NCBI GenBank assembly: GCA_963769715.1
Contig: CAVYNE010000035.1
Coordinates: 62,001-126,000 of the forward strand
Direction: 5' to 3'
DNA from: Palsa-504 sp963769715
Lineage (GTDB): Bacteria > Actinomycetota > Actinomycetes > Streptosporangiales > Streptosporangiaceae
DNA: 64,000 bases
Below, piece by piece: positions 8,011 through 16,832 of this stretch (within the stretch, counting starts at the first letter, position 1; each line of letters starts with the position of its first letter). Both the position numbers and the translations under genes were made by a program. The notes below the pieces were generated by a model, which worked only from the letters and a program-made list of their open reading frames with translations, was not told the DNA's origin and searched no databases.

Positions 8011-9347
8011 CGGCGACGGCCAGCCCGGCCCGGCCTGATACCGAGGTCGTCTTCGACCCGGCCACCTACACCAGTGGCGTGCCGTTCGAGGCCCTGGCCC
8101 GGCTGCGCCGCGACACCCCGGTGACATGGGTGCCCGAGATCCCCGTCCTGGGCTGGCCAGAAGGTCCCGGGTTCTGGCTGGTGCTCAGGCACGCCGACGT
8201 GGAATCGGTGCTGAGACGGCCGGCCCTGTTCTCTTCCGCGCTCGGCGCGACCCAGATCCGGGACCCGGCCACGCCGCAGGCGCTCGGCTACGTCCGGCGG
8301 ATGATGCTGAACATGGACCCGCCGGAGCACTCCCGGCTACGGCGGCTGCTGAGCCGGTCGTTCACACCGCGGGCGGTCGCTCAGCTCGAGGACCGCATCC
8401 AGGGCCACGCCCGGGCCATCTGCGATCGCGTGTTCACCGGGCCGCGAGGTGACTGCGACTTCGCCAAGGATGTGGCCGCCGACCTGCCGCTGCTCACCCT
8501 GGCCGACGTGCTGGGCGTGCCCGAGCAGGACCGCTGGCTGCTGTTCGACTGGTCCAACCGGGTCATCGGCTACCAGGACCCCGACTACGCTTCCTCGGCC
8601 GAGTTCGACCCGGCGCGGGGCACGGCCATGGCCCGCGAGGCGCTGTCGGTCCGGCCGGTTCCGGACGCCGACGGCCGGATGCCCGACCCGCGCACCCGGG
8701 AGGGCATGCCCGACCTGTACGCCTACGCTCACCTGCTGGCCGGACAGAAGCGGCGCCAGCCGGGGGATGACGTGATGTCGATCCTGCTGGCCCAGTCCGA
8801 CGATGGCGACGGGCACGTGTCGGTGGCCGAGTTCGAGAATATGTTCTGGCTGTTCGCCGTGGCCGGCAACGAGACGCTGCGTAACGGCCTGCCCGGCGCG
8901 TGCATCGCGCTGCTCGAGCATCCGCAGGCCCAGGACGAACTGCGGGCCGACCCGGCCCTGCTGCCCGTCGCGGCCGACGAGATGCTGCGCTGGTGGACGC
9001 CGGTGATGACCTTCCGCCGGACCCCGACCGCCGACTGCGAGCTCGGCGGCCAGCAGATCCGCGCGGGAGACAAGGTGGTCGTCTCGTTCACCTCGGCCAA
9101 CCGGGACGACGCCGTCTTCGCCGACCCCGGCCGCTTCGATATCCGCCGCCACCCCAACCCGCACCTGGTGTTCGGCCACGGCCCGCACTTCTGCCTGGGC
9201 GCCCACCTGGCCCGCACCCAGATGCGCGCCCTGTTCGCCGAGGTGCTGGCCCGCACGTCCGGCATCGCCTACGCCGGGCCGCCGTCCTACCTGCGCTCCA
9301 ACTTCCAGCGCGGCGTCAAACGCCTCCCCGTCGCCTGGATCGCCTGA
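8007..9347 (+). CDS. Cytochrome P450
   Basis: Haem-thiolate monooxygenase of 446 residues, a normal soluble bacterial P450 length. The haem-binding loop is FGHGPHFCLGAHLAR with the Cys ligand near residue 395. The K-helix ExxR is in ADEMLRWWTP and the I-helix oxygen-activation segment reads FAVAGNETLRNG, where Asn-Glu replaces the more usual Asp/Glu-Thr pairing seen as AGxE(T/D)T. The early block MLNMDPPEHSRLRRLLSRSFTPRAV resembles the CYP125/CYP142/CYP124 group that oxidises sterol and branched-lipid tails in actinobacteria; that assignment is tentative. Electron partners (ferredoxin, reductase) are not in the window. ATG 8007 overlaps the hydrolase stop. A strong hairpin follows at 9422. 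Confidence 0.93.
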   Translation: MTATASPARPDTEVVFDPATYTSGVPFEALARLRRDTPVTWVPEIPVLGWPEGPGFWLVLRHADVESVLRRPALFSSALGATQIRDPATPQALGYVRRMMLNMDPPEHSRLRRLLSRSFTPRAVAQLEDRIQGHARAICDRVFTGPRGDCDFAKDVAADLPLLTLADVLGVPEQDRWLLFDWSNRVIGYQDPDYASSAEFDPARGTAMAREALSVRPVPDADGRMPDPRTREGMPDLYAYAHLLAGQKRRQPGDDVMSILLAQSDDGDGHVSVAEFENMFWLFAVAGNETLRNGLPGACIALLEHPQAQDELRADPALLPVAADEMLRWWTPVMTFRRTPTADCELGGQQIRAGDKVVVSFTSANRDDAVFADPGRFDIRRHPNPHLVFGHGPHFCLGAHLARTQMRALFAEVLARTSGIAYAGPPSYLRSNFQRGVKRLPVAWIA

Positions 9348-9421
9348 CCTACCCGGAGGGGGCACGCTGCGTCGGTGCGCTGCCCGATTTGATCGGCCGC
9401 GCGGACCGCCTTACCTGCGCG

Positions 9422-9457
9422 GCGACGCCCGGCGGAGCAAGGTCCGCCGGGCGTCGC
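9422..9457 (+). terminator. Strong G+C hairpin after the P450 gene
   Basis: Perfect 15-bp inverted repeat (arms 9422-9436 and 9443-9457, loop GCAAGG) located 75 bases after the P450 stop. There is no U-run, as is usual for actinobacterial terminators. It would end the hydrolase-P450 transcript before the regulator gene. Confidence 0.75.
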
Positions 9458-9575
9458 GCGCTTACGCCCTCGGGGAAGTACTGCAAGCCCGCTGGCCTGG
9501 AGCCCGAGGACCACGCGGAATGTCGGTGGGTACCGCTAGGTTGGACTGGGGCAGTTTTGGTGATGGGAAGAGGCC

Positions 9576-10460
9576 TTGGTCACGTACGAAGCAAAGGACC
9601 AAGCCGCGCAGCGGCCGGGTGAACGGCGGCGGGCGGAGCTCGGCGAGTTCCTGAAGGCGCGCCGGGCCCGGCTCAGCCCGGCCGACTTCGGCATGCCGCC
9701 CGGTTCCCGGCGTCGTACGCCGGGGCTACGGCGCGAGGAAGTGGCGCTCCTCGCCGGCGTCGGCGTCACCTGGTACACCTGGCTGGAACAGGGCCGCGAG
9801 ATCAACGCCAGCACCCAGGTCCTCGACGCGGTGGCCACCACCCTTCGGCTGGACCGGGTCGAACGGGAACACCTGTACCGGCTGGCCGAGGCGACGCCGC
9901 TGCGCACCGAATGCTCGCGGCAGGCCGTGCCCGACGCCATCAGCGAGATCGTCCATTCGCTCGACCCGCTCCCGGCGTCCCTGATCAACAGCCGGTTCGA
10001 CCACCTGCTGAGCAATAACGCTTCCGAGGAGCTGTTCTGGGACTGGCACTCGCTGCCGTGCGTCCACAAGAACACCCTGTGGTGCTGCGTCACCGAGCCG
10101 GCCGCCCGGGGCAACCTCCTGGAGTACGACGCGCACGTCCGCTACCTGGTGGCGCGGATGCGCTCCGCCTACAGCAGGCATATCGGCGACCCGGACTGGG
10201 AGGAGGACATCCGCCGGCTGGCCAGCCTGAGCCGCGAGTTCGCCGAGCTGTGGGCCCGGCACGAGGTGGCCGACGCCGAGCCCCGTACGCTCACCTACCG
10301 GCACCCGCAGGCCGGGACGCTAAAGGTGACCGTGAGTGAGCTTCACGTGCCGGCCATGCCCGACGCGCGCATCGTCGTCTACACGCCGCGGGACGACGAC
10401 ACCCGGGCCAGGATGCCGCTGACCCGGCGGACCGCGCCTTCCGTGCCGGTCGCCGGGTAG
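9576..10460 (+). CDS. MmyB-like helix-turn-helix transcriptional regulator
   Basis: DNA-binding regulator of 294 residues. The Cro/XRE-type HTH spans about 20-85 (ELGEFLKARRARLSP, RTPGLRREEVALLAGVGV, TWYTWLEQGR) and is followed by the MmyB-like ligand-binding domain of about 170 residues typical of actinobacterial XRE proteins (LLSNNASEELFWDW, then NLLEYDAHVRYLVARMRSAYSRH and DAEPRTLTYRHPQAG). The domain is known to bind fatty-acid-like ligands in solved relatives. Such regulators usually control an adjacent, divergent dehydrogenase gene; here no divergent partner exists and the P450 lies upstream on the same strand. The start is TTG at 9576 behind a GGAAGAGG site; no ATG or GTG in frame fits better. 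Confidence 0.88.
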   Translation: MVTYEAKDQAAQRPGERRRAELGEFLKARRARLSPADFGMPPGSRRRTPGLRREEVALLAGVGVTWYTWLEQGREINASTQVLDAVATTLRLDRVEREHLYRLAEATPLRTECSRQAVPDAISEIVHSLDPLPASLINSRFDHLLSNNASEELFWDWHSLPCVHKNTLWCCVTEPAARGNLLEYDAHVRYLVARMRSAYSRHIGDPDWEEDIRRLASLSREFAELWARHEVADAEPRTLTYRHPQAGTLKVTVSELHVPAMPDARIVVYTPRDDDTRARMPLTRRTAPSVPVAG

Positions 10461-10552
10461 CGCCCAGGAGATCACCACCCCCCGGGCAGGCCGCCGGGAG
10501 TGCCGAAGTTCGGCGGTCCTTCCGCTAGGCGCTGGCGGCGTGCTATACCGTT

Positions 10553-11416
10553 ATGATGCAAACGGTTGCAGCATCGGCCGCGGGCGGCCGGGCAGGAAGC
10601 ATGGTGATCAGGAAGTACGAGCCGCGGGTCCCCGAGGGTGTCGATGTCACCCGGCCGAGCATTGCCCGGATCTACGACTACTTGCTCTTCGGCAAGGACA
10701 ATTTCGCCGCCGACCGCGCCGCGGCGGACAAGCTGATGGAATCGCGACTCGACCCCAGACGGCTCGCCCTGGCTAACCGGGGATTCCTCTTCCGTGCTGT
10801 GCGCTTCCTCGCTCAGCAGGGTGTATCCCAGTTCCTCGACCTGGGCAGTGGCCTGCCCACGTCGCCAAGCGTGCACGAGGTCGCGCGCGACGTCATCCCG
10901 GCGGCGCGGGTGGTGTACGTGGACCACGATCCGATCGTGGTCGCCCACAATGACGCGCTGCTCGCCACGCGAGACGGCGTGATCACTATCCGCGCGGACG
11001 TGCGTGATCCGGACGCCGTGCTCGGGAACCCCGCGCTGGCCGAGTGCATCGACTTCAGCCAGCCCGTCGCGGTCATGCTGCTGAGCATGCTCCACTTCAT
11101 CAGCTCTGACGAAGACGCGCCGGGGATCATCGCCAGGTTCCGCGAGCGCATGGCGCCGCGCAGTTACCTGGCCATTTCCATCGGCACGTCGGACGGCGCC
11201 GATCCGGAGATGCTCGCCGAGGCCACGAAGACCTATGCGGGGGCTCGGATGCCGTTCACGCTCAGGTCGCGCGCCCAGATCATGGACCTGTTCGACGGCT
11301 TCAACCTGGTCGAGCCCGGCCTGGTCCCGCTGCCCGAATGGCGACCGGTCTCCAGCACCGACCGCACCCCGCTGAGGGGTCCCACCGTCGCCGCCGTGGC
11401 CCGGCTAGCGGCCTGA
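10553..11416 (+). CDS. DUF574-family SAM-dependent methyltransferase
   Basis: An S-adenosylmethionine-binding protein of the actinobacterial family PF04672 (DUF574). It shows the family opening DVTRPSIARIYDYLLFGKDNFAADR, the nucleotide-binding motif FLDLGSGLPTSPSVHEVA, an acidic loop VVYVDHDPIVVAHN and the tail VPLPEWRP. The substrate is unknown for most members, although the family occurs beside XRE/DUF397 regulators in very many copies per genome. The ATG at 10553 has no ribosome site and lies a few bases after TATACC (10544-10549), so the message could be leaderless; a second ATG at 10601 is closer to where homologues begin. It converges with the lipoprotein gene at 11427. Confidence 0.87.
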   Translation: MMQTVAASAAGGRAGSMVIRKYEPRVPEGVDVTRPSIARIYDYLLFGKDNFAADRAAADKLMESRLDPRRLALANRGFLFRAVRFLAQQGVSQFLDLGSGLPTSPSVHEVARDVIPAARVVYVDHDPIVVAHNDALLATRDGVITIRADVRDPDAVLGNPALAECIDFSQPVAVMLLSMLHFISSDEDAPGIIARFRERMAPRSYLAISIGTSDGADPEMLAEATKTYAGARMPFTLRSRAQIMDLFDGFNLVEPGLVPLPEWRPVSSTDRTPLRGPTVAAVARLAA

Positions 11417-11426
11417 CCGCCGGGGA

Positions 11427-11903
11427 TCAGTTGAGGAAGTAGCTGCTGCCGCCGGACTCGGGGTTGGTGACCATTGCGATGACCGTCACGGTTCCGGCGT
11501 TGGCGAAGGTCAGCCGCAGCGTGATGTCCTTGCCGTCGTGCATGGCTCCCGCACCGGTGATCAACAGGTGGAAGGAGTCCGGGTTGAGCAGGGTCATCGA
11601 GTTAGCCGGAAGGGGGATGTCCGGCACGGTGCGCATGGTCATGATGCCCGAATGCCGTCCCGCCGGGGCCCGCAACTGCACCTTGCCGCCCACGCTGGTC
11701 TGCGCGGAGATCAGCTTGTCGGGCCGGCCGTTGTTGCGGATGTCCAGGTACGCGACCGTGGTACCCGGCGTCGTTGGTTGCGGCACGTACGCGCTGGCCA
11801 CGACGATGGACGACGCAGCGCTGGCCGACGCGCACCCGGTTATCACGAGCGCCGCCAGCAAGGCCACGCCCGCGATCGGTAGGACCGACCTCAGTCTGCG
11901 CAT
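11427..11903 (-). CDS. PCuAC-like copper chaperone lipoprotein with altered ligand set
   Basis: Secreted lipoprotein of about 158 residues. The signal peptide ends in a lipobox, LVITGCAS, so the mature Cys would be lipidated and anchored to the outer face of the membrane. The body is a PCuAC (DUF461) cupredoxin-like fold: VAYLDIRNNGRPDKLISA, the His-rich strand RHSGIMTM, a later Met and the C-terminal FHLLITG. Canonical PCuAC proteins bind Cu(I) with two His and two Met, the last pair as HxM; here the final Met is Leu (HLL), so copper binding may be weakened or different. No Sco or cytochrome oxidase gene is adjacent. ATG 11903 gives a standard signal peptide; GTG 11909 is the alternative. 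Confidence 0.78.
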   Translation of the reverse strand: MRRLRSVLPIAGVALLAALVITGCASASAASSIVVASAYVPQPTTPGTTVAYLDIRNNGRPDKLISAQTSVGGKVQLRAPAGRHSGIMTMRTVPDIPLPANSMTLLNPDSFHLLITGAGAMHDGKDITLRLTFANAGTVTVIAMVTNPESGGSSYFLN

Positions 11904-11935
11904 GGGCACAGGCTACCGCCCCGCAAATCCTGCGA

Positions 11936-13474
11936 TTAGCCGCGGTCCACGGCGGTGCCGAGCAGGCCGAGAGGAGGGGAACCCAGGTCCAGCATCGCCT
12001 TGTGGAAGCGCTGCAGCGTGAAGCCGGCGCCCCAGTCCTTCCTGGCCCGTTCGCGGAGCTTGAGGATCTCGAGCTTGCCCCAGGTGTACCGGCCGTAAGT
12101 CGGGTCGAAGGTGGCCCGCCTGGCCTCGGACAGTGCCGTCGGCCCGGACAGGTGCGTATCCTCTTCGAACCGGCGTGCCGCGTCCTGGATCGTCATCCCG
12201 GCCGTGTGCACGCCGATGGCGCACGCCAGCCTGGTCACCCGGACCAGCGCCTCCAGCCAGATCCCGACCGGGATCCGCGGGTCGTCGGCGCCGAACCCTT
12301 CCTCCACGCAGAGTTCCTCGCCGTAGTGCGCCCAGCCCTCGACGAACGCGCTGGAGTGCAGCGTGCGCCTGACCTCAGAGCTCAGGTGCCGCAGCGCGCG
12401 GCCGTGCGAGAAGTGCCCGGGCGCCACCTCGTGCACGGTGATGCCGGGCAGCGTCGTATGACTGAACACCTCCAGCCACTCCTCTTGCTCACGTTCCGGC
12501 CAGGAGTCCTCCGGCGGCGTGATGTGGTACCACGAGGGGCCTTCCGGCTCGCCGGGCGCCGCCCACGACATCATCGCCATCGCCCACCGTCGTGACTCGG
12601 GCGCTGGACCGACCAGGCACACGCCGTCGTGGTAGGGGACCAGGTCATGGTCGCGGGTGAACTCGATGGCCCGTTCGGTCCACACCCGGGCCGCGTCGAT
12701 CACCCCGGCGCTGTCGGGGTGATCCCGGACCAGGTCGCGGGCCACGTCAAGCGCAGGCCGACCGGGTTCGAACTGGGCGCACCCGTCGGTCAGCAGGGCG
12801 TGCAGCCGGTCCCGTTCGGCGTCGGCCTGCTCCGCCAGCCTGCCCAGGTCGACTGGCAAGGCCTCGGCGCTGCCCATCAGGGCGGCGAACCCGGCACCGC
12901 CGAGCGCCGGATCGGGGTCGCCCTCCGTCGCCGCGCGTTCGGTGTGCGCGACCAGCCGCGCGTGCGCGGCCCGCGCGGCCGCCAGGGCGGCCTGGCTCGA
13001 GCCGCTGGGACCCGCGGTGAGCCCGGCCGCCAGTCCGCGTATGCCGCCGAGCAGCGCCTCGGCGACCGGCGCGCTCACCTGGTCGAGTGATTCGATGGCC
13101 GCGTCGGCGACCCGCGGCCAGGCTGCGAGGTGCTCGGCCCGCGCGACGTCCCGTACCTCCTGGGGCGCGTAGTCCCGGTCGTAACAGGCCAGGTCGAGCT
13201 CGCCGAGGTGCAGGATCGGGTTCCTGCGGTGCAGTTCGAGCTCGGCGTAGGCGACCCGTTTCTGCTCCTCGGCCGCGGACAGGTGAGCCTCGTCGTGCGC
13301 GTCCGCGAGCCGCTCGCCGTCGGCCCGCGCTGCCGCCAGCCGGGCGAGCCCGGCGCGGACGCCAGCCGGGGACAGGTCCTGCGGCTTACCGTCGTACTCA
13401 TGCCGGCCTGCGGATTCCCGTACCTCGGAGACATCGAGATCGCAGACGGCGCGCACCCGCGGAGAGAGGTCCAT
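11936..13474 (-). CDS. DUF885 family putative metallopeptidase
   Basis: A 512-residue protein of the DUF885 family. The putative zinc site is the inverted-type motif HEVAPGH about two thirds along, with a downstream FVEGWAHYGEEL that supplies a further Glu, as in gluzincin-like peptidases. Other family blocks are LPYHDGVCLVGPAP, PSWYHITPPEDSWP and the C-terminal YGRYTWGKLEILKLRERAR. Several relatives are predicted dipeptidases, but activity is rarely shown. No signal peptide is seen, so it should be cytosolic. It is divergent from the gamma-glutamyltransferase gene with 171 bases between, which suggests linked peptide or glutathione-type metabolism, though this is only context. Confidence 0.87.
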   Translation of the reverse strand: MDLSPRVRAVCDLDVSEVRESAGRHEYDGKPQDLSPAGVRAGLARLAAARADGERLADAHDEAHLSAAEEQKRVAYAELELHRRNPILHLGELDLACYDRDYAPQEVRDVARAEHLAAWPRVADAAIESLDQVSAPVAEALLGGIRGLAAGLTAGPSGSSQAALAAARAAHARLVAHTERAATEGDPDPALGGAGFAALMGSAEALPVDLGRLAEQADAERDRLHALLTDGCAQFEPGRPALDVARDLVRDHPDSAGVIDAARVWTERAIEFTRDHDLVPYHDGVCLVGPAPESRRWAMAMMSWAAPGEPEGPSWYHITPPEDSWPEREQEEWLEVFSHTTLPGITVHEVAPGHFSHGRALRHLSSEVRRTLHSSAFVEGWAHYGEELCVEEGFGADDPRIPVGIWLEALVRVTRLACAIGVHTAGMTIQDAARRFEEDTHLSGPTALSEARRATFDPTYGRYTWGKLEILKLRERARKDWGAGFTLQRFHKAMLDLGSPPLGLLGTAVDRG

Positions 13475-13645
13475 GCGGCCGACGTTACCGTGATGTCAGG
13501 GTGTGGTTCCCTGGACCCCCTGGCCGGCCCGGACGGGCATGACGGTCAGCAGCGGCGCGCTGGCCGACGAGCACGCGCTAAAGGCGTGCCCGGCGCCAGC
13601 CGACACACAGGCCATCTCGCCGCGGCTTGATGAGAAGATCGGGTC

Positions 13646-15529
13646 ATGGGCGAAATCCCCGAATTCACGACCCGGCCCGAACTGGCGGGCACGTTCGGCA
13701 TGGTGGCCTCGACGCACTGGCTCGCCTCGGCGGCCGGGTTGGCAGTGCTCGAGCACGGCGGTAACGCGTTCGATGCGGCCGCCGCCGCCGGGCTCGTGCT
13801 TCAGGTCGTCGAGCCGCACTTGAACGGCCTCGGCGGTGAGGTCCCGGTCATCGCCCATCACGCCGGCCGCGGCGAAACCTTCGTGCTCTGCGGGCAGGGG
13901 ACCGCGCCGGCCGCGGCCACCCCGGAGGCGTTCGCCGACCTGGGGCTTGACCTTGTGCCCGGCAGCGGGCTGCTGGCCGCTTGCGTGCCCGGCGCGTTCG
14001 GGGCCTGGATGCTGCTGCTGCGGGAGTACGGCACGCTCCGTTTGCGAGACGTGATGGCCTACGCGATCGGGTACGCGGCCAGCGGCTACCCGCTGCTGCC
14101 CGCGATCAGCTGGGGTATCGCCAGCGTGGCCGAGCTGTTCCGGGATCACTGGCCGACCTCGGCCGAGGTCTATCTGCCGGACGGCCATGTGCCCGCGCCA
14201 GGCTCACTGTTCGCCAACCCCGTGCTGGCCGCCACCTACCAGCGCATTCTGCGAGAGGCGGAAGCGGCGAGCCACGATCGCGACGAGCAGATCGAGGCCG
14301 CCCGGCGGGTCTACTACGAGGGTTTCGTCGCCGAGACGATCGCCGCCTACGTCGCCTCCACGGAGGTCATGGACGTGACCGGCCAGCCGCACCGGGGGCT
14401 GCTGTCCTACGCTGACCTGGCGGGCTGGCACCCGCGGCTCGAGGAACCGCTGACCTATGACGTCGGCGGCCTGACCGTGTGCAAGACCAAGCCGTGGGGG
14501 CAGGGTCCGGTGTTCCTCCAGCAGCTCGCGCTACTCGAAGGCTTCGACTTGGCGGCCATGGGCCCTGGCACCGCGGACTATATGCACACCGTGACCGAAT
14601 GTGCCAAGCTCGCGTTCGCCGACCGGGAGGCCTGGTACGGCGACCCTGACTTCACCGACGTGCCGGTCAAGGCGCTGCTTTCCGCCGAATACGCCGAGGC
14701 CAGGCGTCAGTTGGTCAGCTCCGAAGCGTCCGCCGAGCTGCGTCCCGGCGCCCCGGACGGCAGGCCGCCCCGGCTGCCGGGCTTCGCCACCGGCACGGTC
14801 ACCGGGAACGGCGACGACGGGAGCGTGGCCCCGAGCCTGGACGTGGAGCCGCCGCGGCTGGACCCGGGCACCGGCGAGCCGACGATGCGCATCAGCGGCG
14901 CGGACCCTCAAACCAATCGGGGCGGACCCGCGGCGTCGAGCTACCGAGCGGGCGACACCTGCCATCTCGACGTGGCCGACCGGTTCGGCAACATGGTCTC
15001 CGCCACGCCGAGCGGTGGCTGGCTGCAGTCATCGCCGGTCATTCCCGGCCTCGGCTTCTGCCTCGGCACCCGGGCGCAGATGTTCACCCTCACCCCCGGA
15101 CTGCCCGCCACGCTCGCGCCGGGCAAACGGCCGCGCACGACGCTCACCCCGAGCCTCGCGCTGCGCGACCGCGAGCCGTACCTGGCGTTCGGCACGCCCG
15201 GCGGCGACCAGCAGGATCAGTGGTCGCTGCTGTTCTTCCTCAACCACCTGACGTTCGGCATGAACCTGCAGCAGGCGATCGACTTCCCGTCGTACCACTC
15301 CGCGCACATGCCGTCGTCGTTCTACCCGCGCCAGGCGCAACCCAGTGTGCTCGACGTCGAGTCGCGGGCCGGGGCTCCCGTGATCGAGGAACTGCGGCGC
15401 CGCGGCCACCTGGTCAACGTCCGCCCCGCCTGGTCGCTAGGCCGGGTCAGCGCCGTCGCCCGTCGCAACGGCGTCCTGTACGCCGCCGCCAACCCCCGCG
15501 GCATGCAGGGCTACGCCGTCGGCCGCTAA
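13646..15529 (+). CDS. Gamma-glutamyltransferase family protein
   Basis: Ntn-hydrolase of 627 residues. The N-terminal half has GMVASTHWLASAAGLAVLEHGGNAFDAAAAAG and the small-subunit start is at DTCHLDVADRFGNMVS, where Thr438 is the expected self-processing and catalytic nucleophile. PSGGWLQSSP and GGDQQDQW are the later substrate-site blocks. Members cleave gamma-glutamyl amides such as glutathione or hydrolyse cephalosporin-like acyl groups. No secretion signal is visible, unlike classical periplasmic Ggt, so an intracellular YwrD-like role is likely. The insertion before Thr438 (roughly 370-430) is longer and more Pro/Gly-rich than usual. ATG 13646 follows a weak site. Confidence 0.88.
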   Translation: MGEIPEFTTRPELAGTFGMVASTHWLASAAGLAVLEHGGNAFDAAAAAGLVLQVVEPHLNGLGGEVPVIAHHAGRGETFVLCGQGTAPAAATPEAFADLGLDLVPGSGLLAACVPGAFGAWMLLLREYGTLRLRDVMAYAIGYAASGYPLLPAISWGIASVAELFRDHWPTSAEVYLPDGHVPAPGSLFANPVLAATYQRILREAEAASHDRDEQIEAARRVYYEGFVAETIAAYVASTEVMDVTGQPHRGLLSYADLAGWHPRLEEPLTYDVGGLTVCKTKPWGQGPVFLQQLALLEGFDLAAMGPGTADYMHTVTECAKLAFADREAWYGDPDFTDVPVKALLSAEYAEARRQLVSSEASAELRPGAPDGRPPRLPGFATGTVTGNGDDGSVAPSLDVEPPRLDPGTGEPTMRISGADPQTNRGGPAASSYRAGDTCHLDVADRFGNMVSATPSGGWLQSSPVIPGLGFCLGTRAQMFTLTPGLPATLAPGKRPRTTLTPSLALRDREPYLAFGTPGGDQQDQWSLLFFLNHLTFGMNLQQAIDFPSYHSAHMPSSFYPRQAQPSVLDVESRAGAPVIEELRRRGHLVNVRPAWSLGRVSAVARRNGVLYAAANPRGMQGYAVGR

Positions 15530-15746
15530 CCCGCCCGGCCCCTTAGCCAGAAGTTAAACAGCCGGTCGCGGCCTGTTCACTCAAACGACCCTGAGTACGG
15601 TGTGTCACCGGCCAAGGGATGACGCATGTCATGGGAGGTTCCTGAGGGACGGCACTACCTACCCGGCCGGCTGAATGGTGGTATGAGAGCACCGGGGGTC
15701 AGGGCCGGAGAGACCGGCCACATGAAGTCCGAAACAGGGGAACTAC

Positions 15747-16832
15747 ATGAGCCAGTATGGGACGGATTACGGCGTTTCCGATACTGACGGAGGCGGCTCA
15801 GAGCATGCCAGCCGAGACGGCCGAGACGGCCGAGACGGCCGAGACGGCTACGCCGGCACCTTCGGCCACAACACGGTAGCCAGTTACGGAGCCGGCCGCG
15901 GGGGCGCGCCGGTGGTCTCCTTCGAGAACGTGTCCAAGCACTACGGGAGGCTACGGGCCGTTGACGGGCTGACCCTGGACTTGCGCGCCGGCGAGACCAC
16001 CGCCTTGCTCGGCCCGAACGGCGCGGGCAAGTCCACCTCGCTTGACATGCTGCTCGCGCTGCGCAAGCCCACCAGCGGGAAGATCCAGATGTTCGGCTCT
16101 GATCCGTACCATGCGGTGAAGTCCGGGCGGGTGGGCGCCATGCTCCAGTCCGGCGGCCTGATGCCCGAGGTGACGGTGCGCGAGCTCGTGGCCCTCGTGA
16201 CCGGCCTGCATCCCAGGCCCGAACCTATCGAGACCACGCTCAGGCGGGCAGGCATCGCCCAGTTCGCGGACCAGCGGGTGGACCGGCTGTCCGGCGGCCA
16301 GACCCAGCGGGTCCGCTTCGCGCTGGCCATCTGCGGCAAGTCCGAGCTGATCGTGCTGGATGAACCGACCACCGCCATGGACGTGGAGACCCGCAGGCTG
16401 TTCTGGGGCAGCATGAAGGAAGAGGTCGCCGAGGGGCGCACGCTCCTGTTCGCCACGCACTACCTGGAAGAAGCCGACCAGGCCGCGGACCGGATCCTGG
16501 TCATCAACCGGGGCAGGCTGCTCGCCGACGGCACGCCGGCCGAGATCAAGGCGCGGGCCGGGGCCAAGCGGATCTCCTTCCGGCTGGACCGGGTGGACGA
16601 GCCGTTCCTGCTCGGCCTGCCCGGCCTGGTGAACCTCGAGGTCAGGCACGACGTGGTGCAGATCCAGTCCAGCGACTCCGACGCCACGCTGTACGCGATC
16701 CTCGACGCCGGCTACCGGCCGCGGGAGATCGAGGTCAGCAGCCTCGGCCTCGAGCAGGCCTTCCTGGCCATCACCGCGGAAGACGACGCGACCAACGACA
16801 AACGCACACGCGGGAGAGGCGATCTGACATGA
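15747..16832 (+). CDS. ABC transporter ATP-binding protein (DrrA-like)
   Basis: Cytoplasmic ATPase of an ABC-2 exporter, 361 residues. Walker A is GPNGAGKS at 89-96, the signature is LSGGQTQR, Walker B is LIVLDEPT and the H-loop is FATHYLEEAD. The C-terminal extension (AGAKRISFRLDRVDEPF and LGLEQAFLAITAEDD) is the usual DrrA/NodI-type domain. The first 50 residues are an unusual low-complexity, Asp/Gly/Arg-rich tail containing a ninefold-base repeat (RDG units). The start ATG follows AGGGGAACTAC. It overlaps the permease gene by four bases (ATGA), so both are made together. Export of a lipid or a drug is likely but the substrate is unknown. Confidence 0.92.
   Translation: MSQYGTDYGVSDTDGGGSEHASRDGRDGRDGRDGYAGTFGHNTVASYGAGRGGAPVVSFENVSKHYGRLRAVDGLTLDLRAGETTALLGPNGAGKSTSLDMLLALRKPTSGKIQMFGSDPYHAVKSGRVGAMLQSGGLMPEVTVRELVALVTGLHPRPEPIETTLRRAGIAQFADQRVDRLSGGQTQRVRFALAICGKSELIVLDEPTTAMDVETRRLFWGSMKEEVAEGRTLLFATHYLEEADQAADRILVINRGRLLADGTPAEIKARAGAKRISFRLDRVDEPFLLGLPGLVNLEVRHDVVQIQSSDSDATLYAILDAGYRPREIEVSSLGLEQAFLAITAEDDATNDKRTRGRGDLT
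15811..15846 (+). repeat. In-frame 9-nt tandem repeat (4 copies)
   Basis: Four perfect copies of GCCGAGACG in the N-terminal tail of the ABC ATPase, encoding repeated Arg-Asp-Gly. The unit length preserves the reading frame. Confidence 0.92.

Noticed and set aside
12629..13630. Plus-strand frames opposite the DUF885 gene
   Set aside because: They are shadows; the minus-strand product has the HEVAPGH and EGWAHYGEE motifs.
15557..15577. Imperfect hairpin AACAG...CTGTT after the gamma-glutamyltransferase gene
   Set aside because: The stem is short with a bulge and is not clearly better than chance in this G+C-rich sequence.
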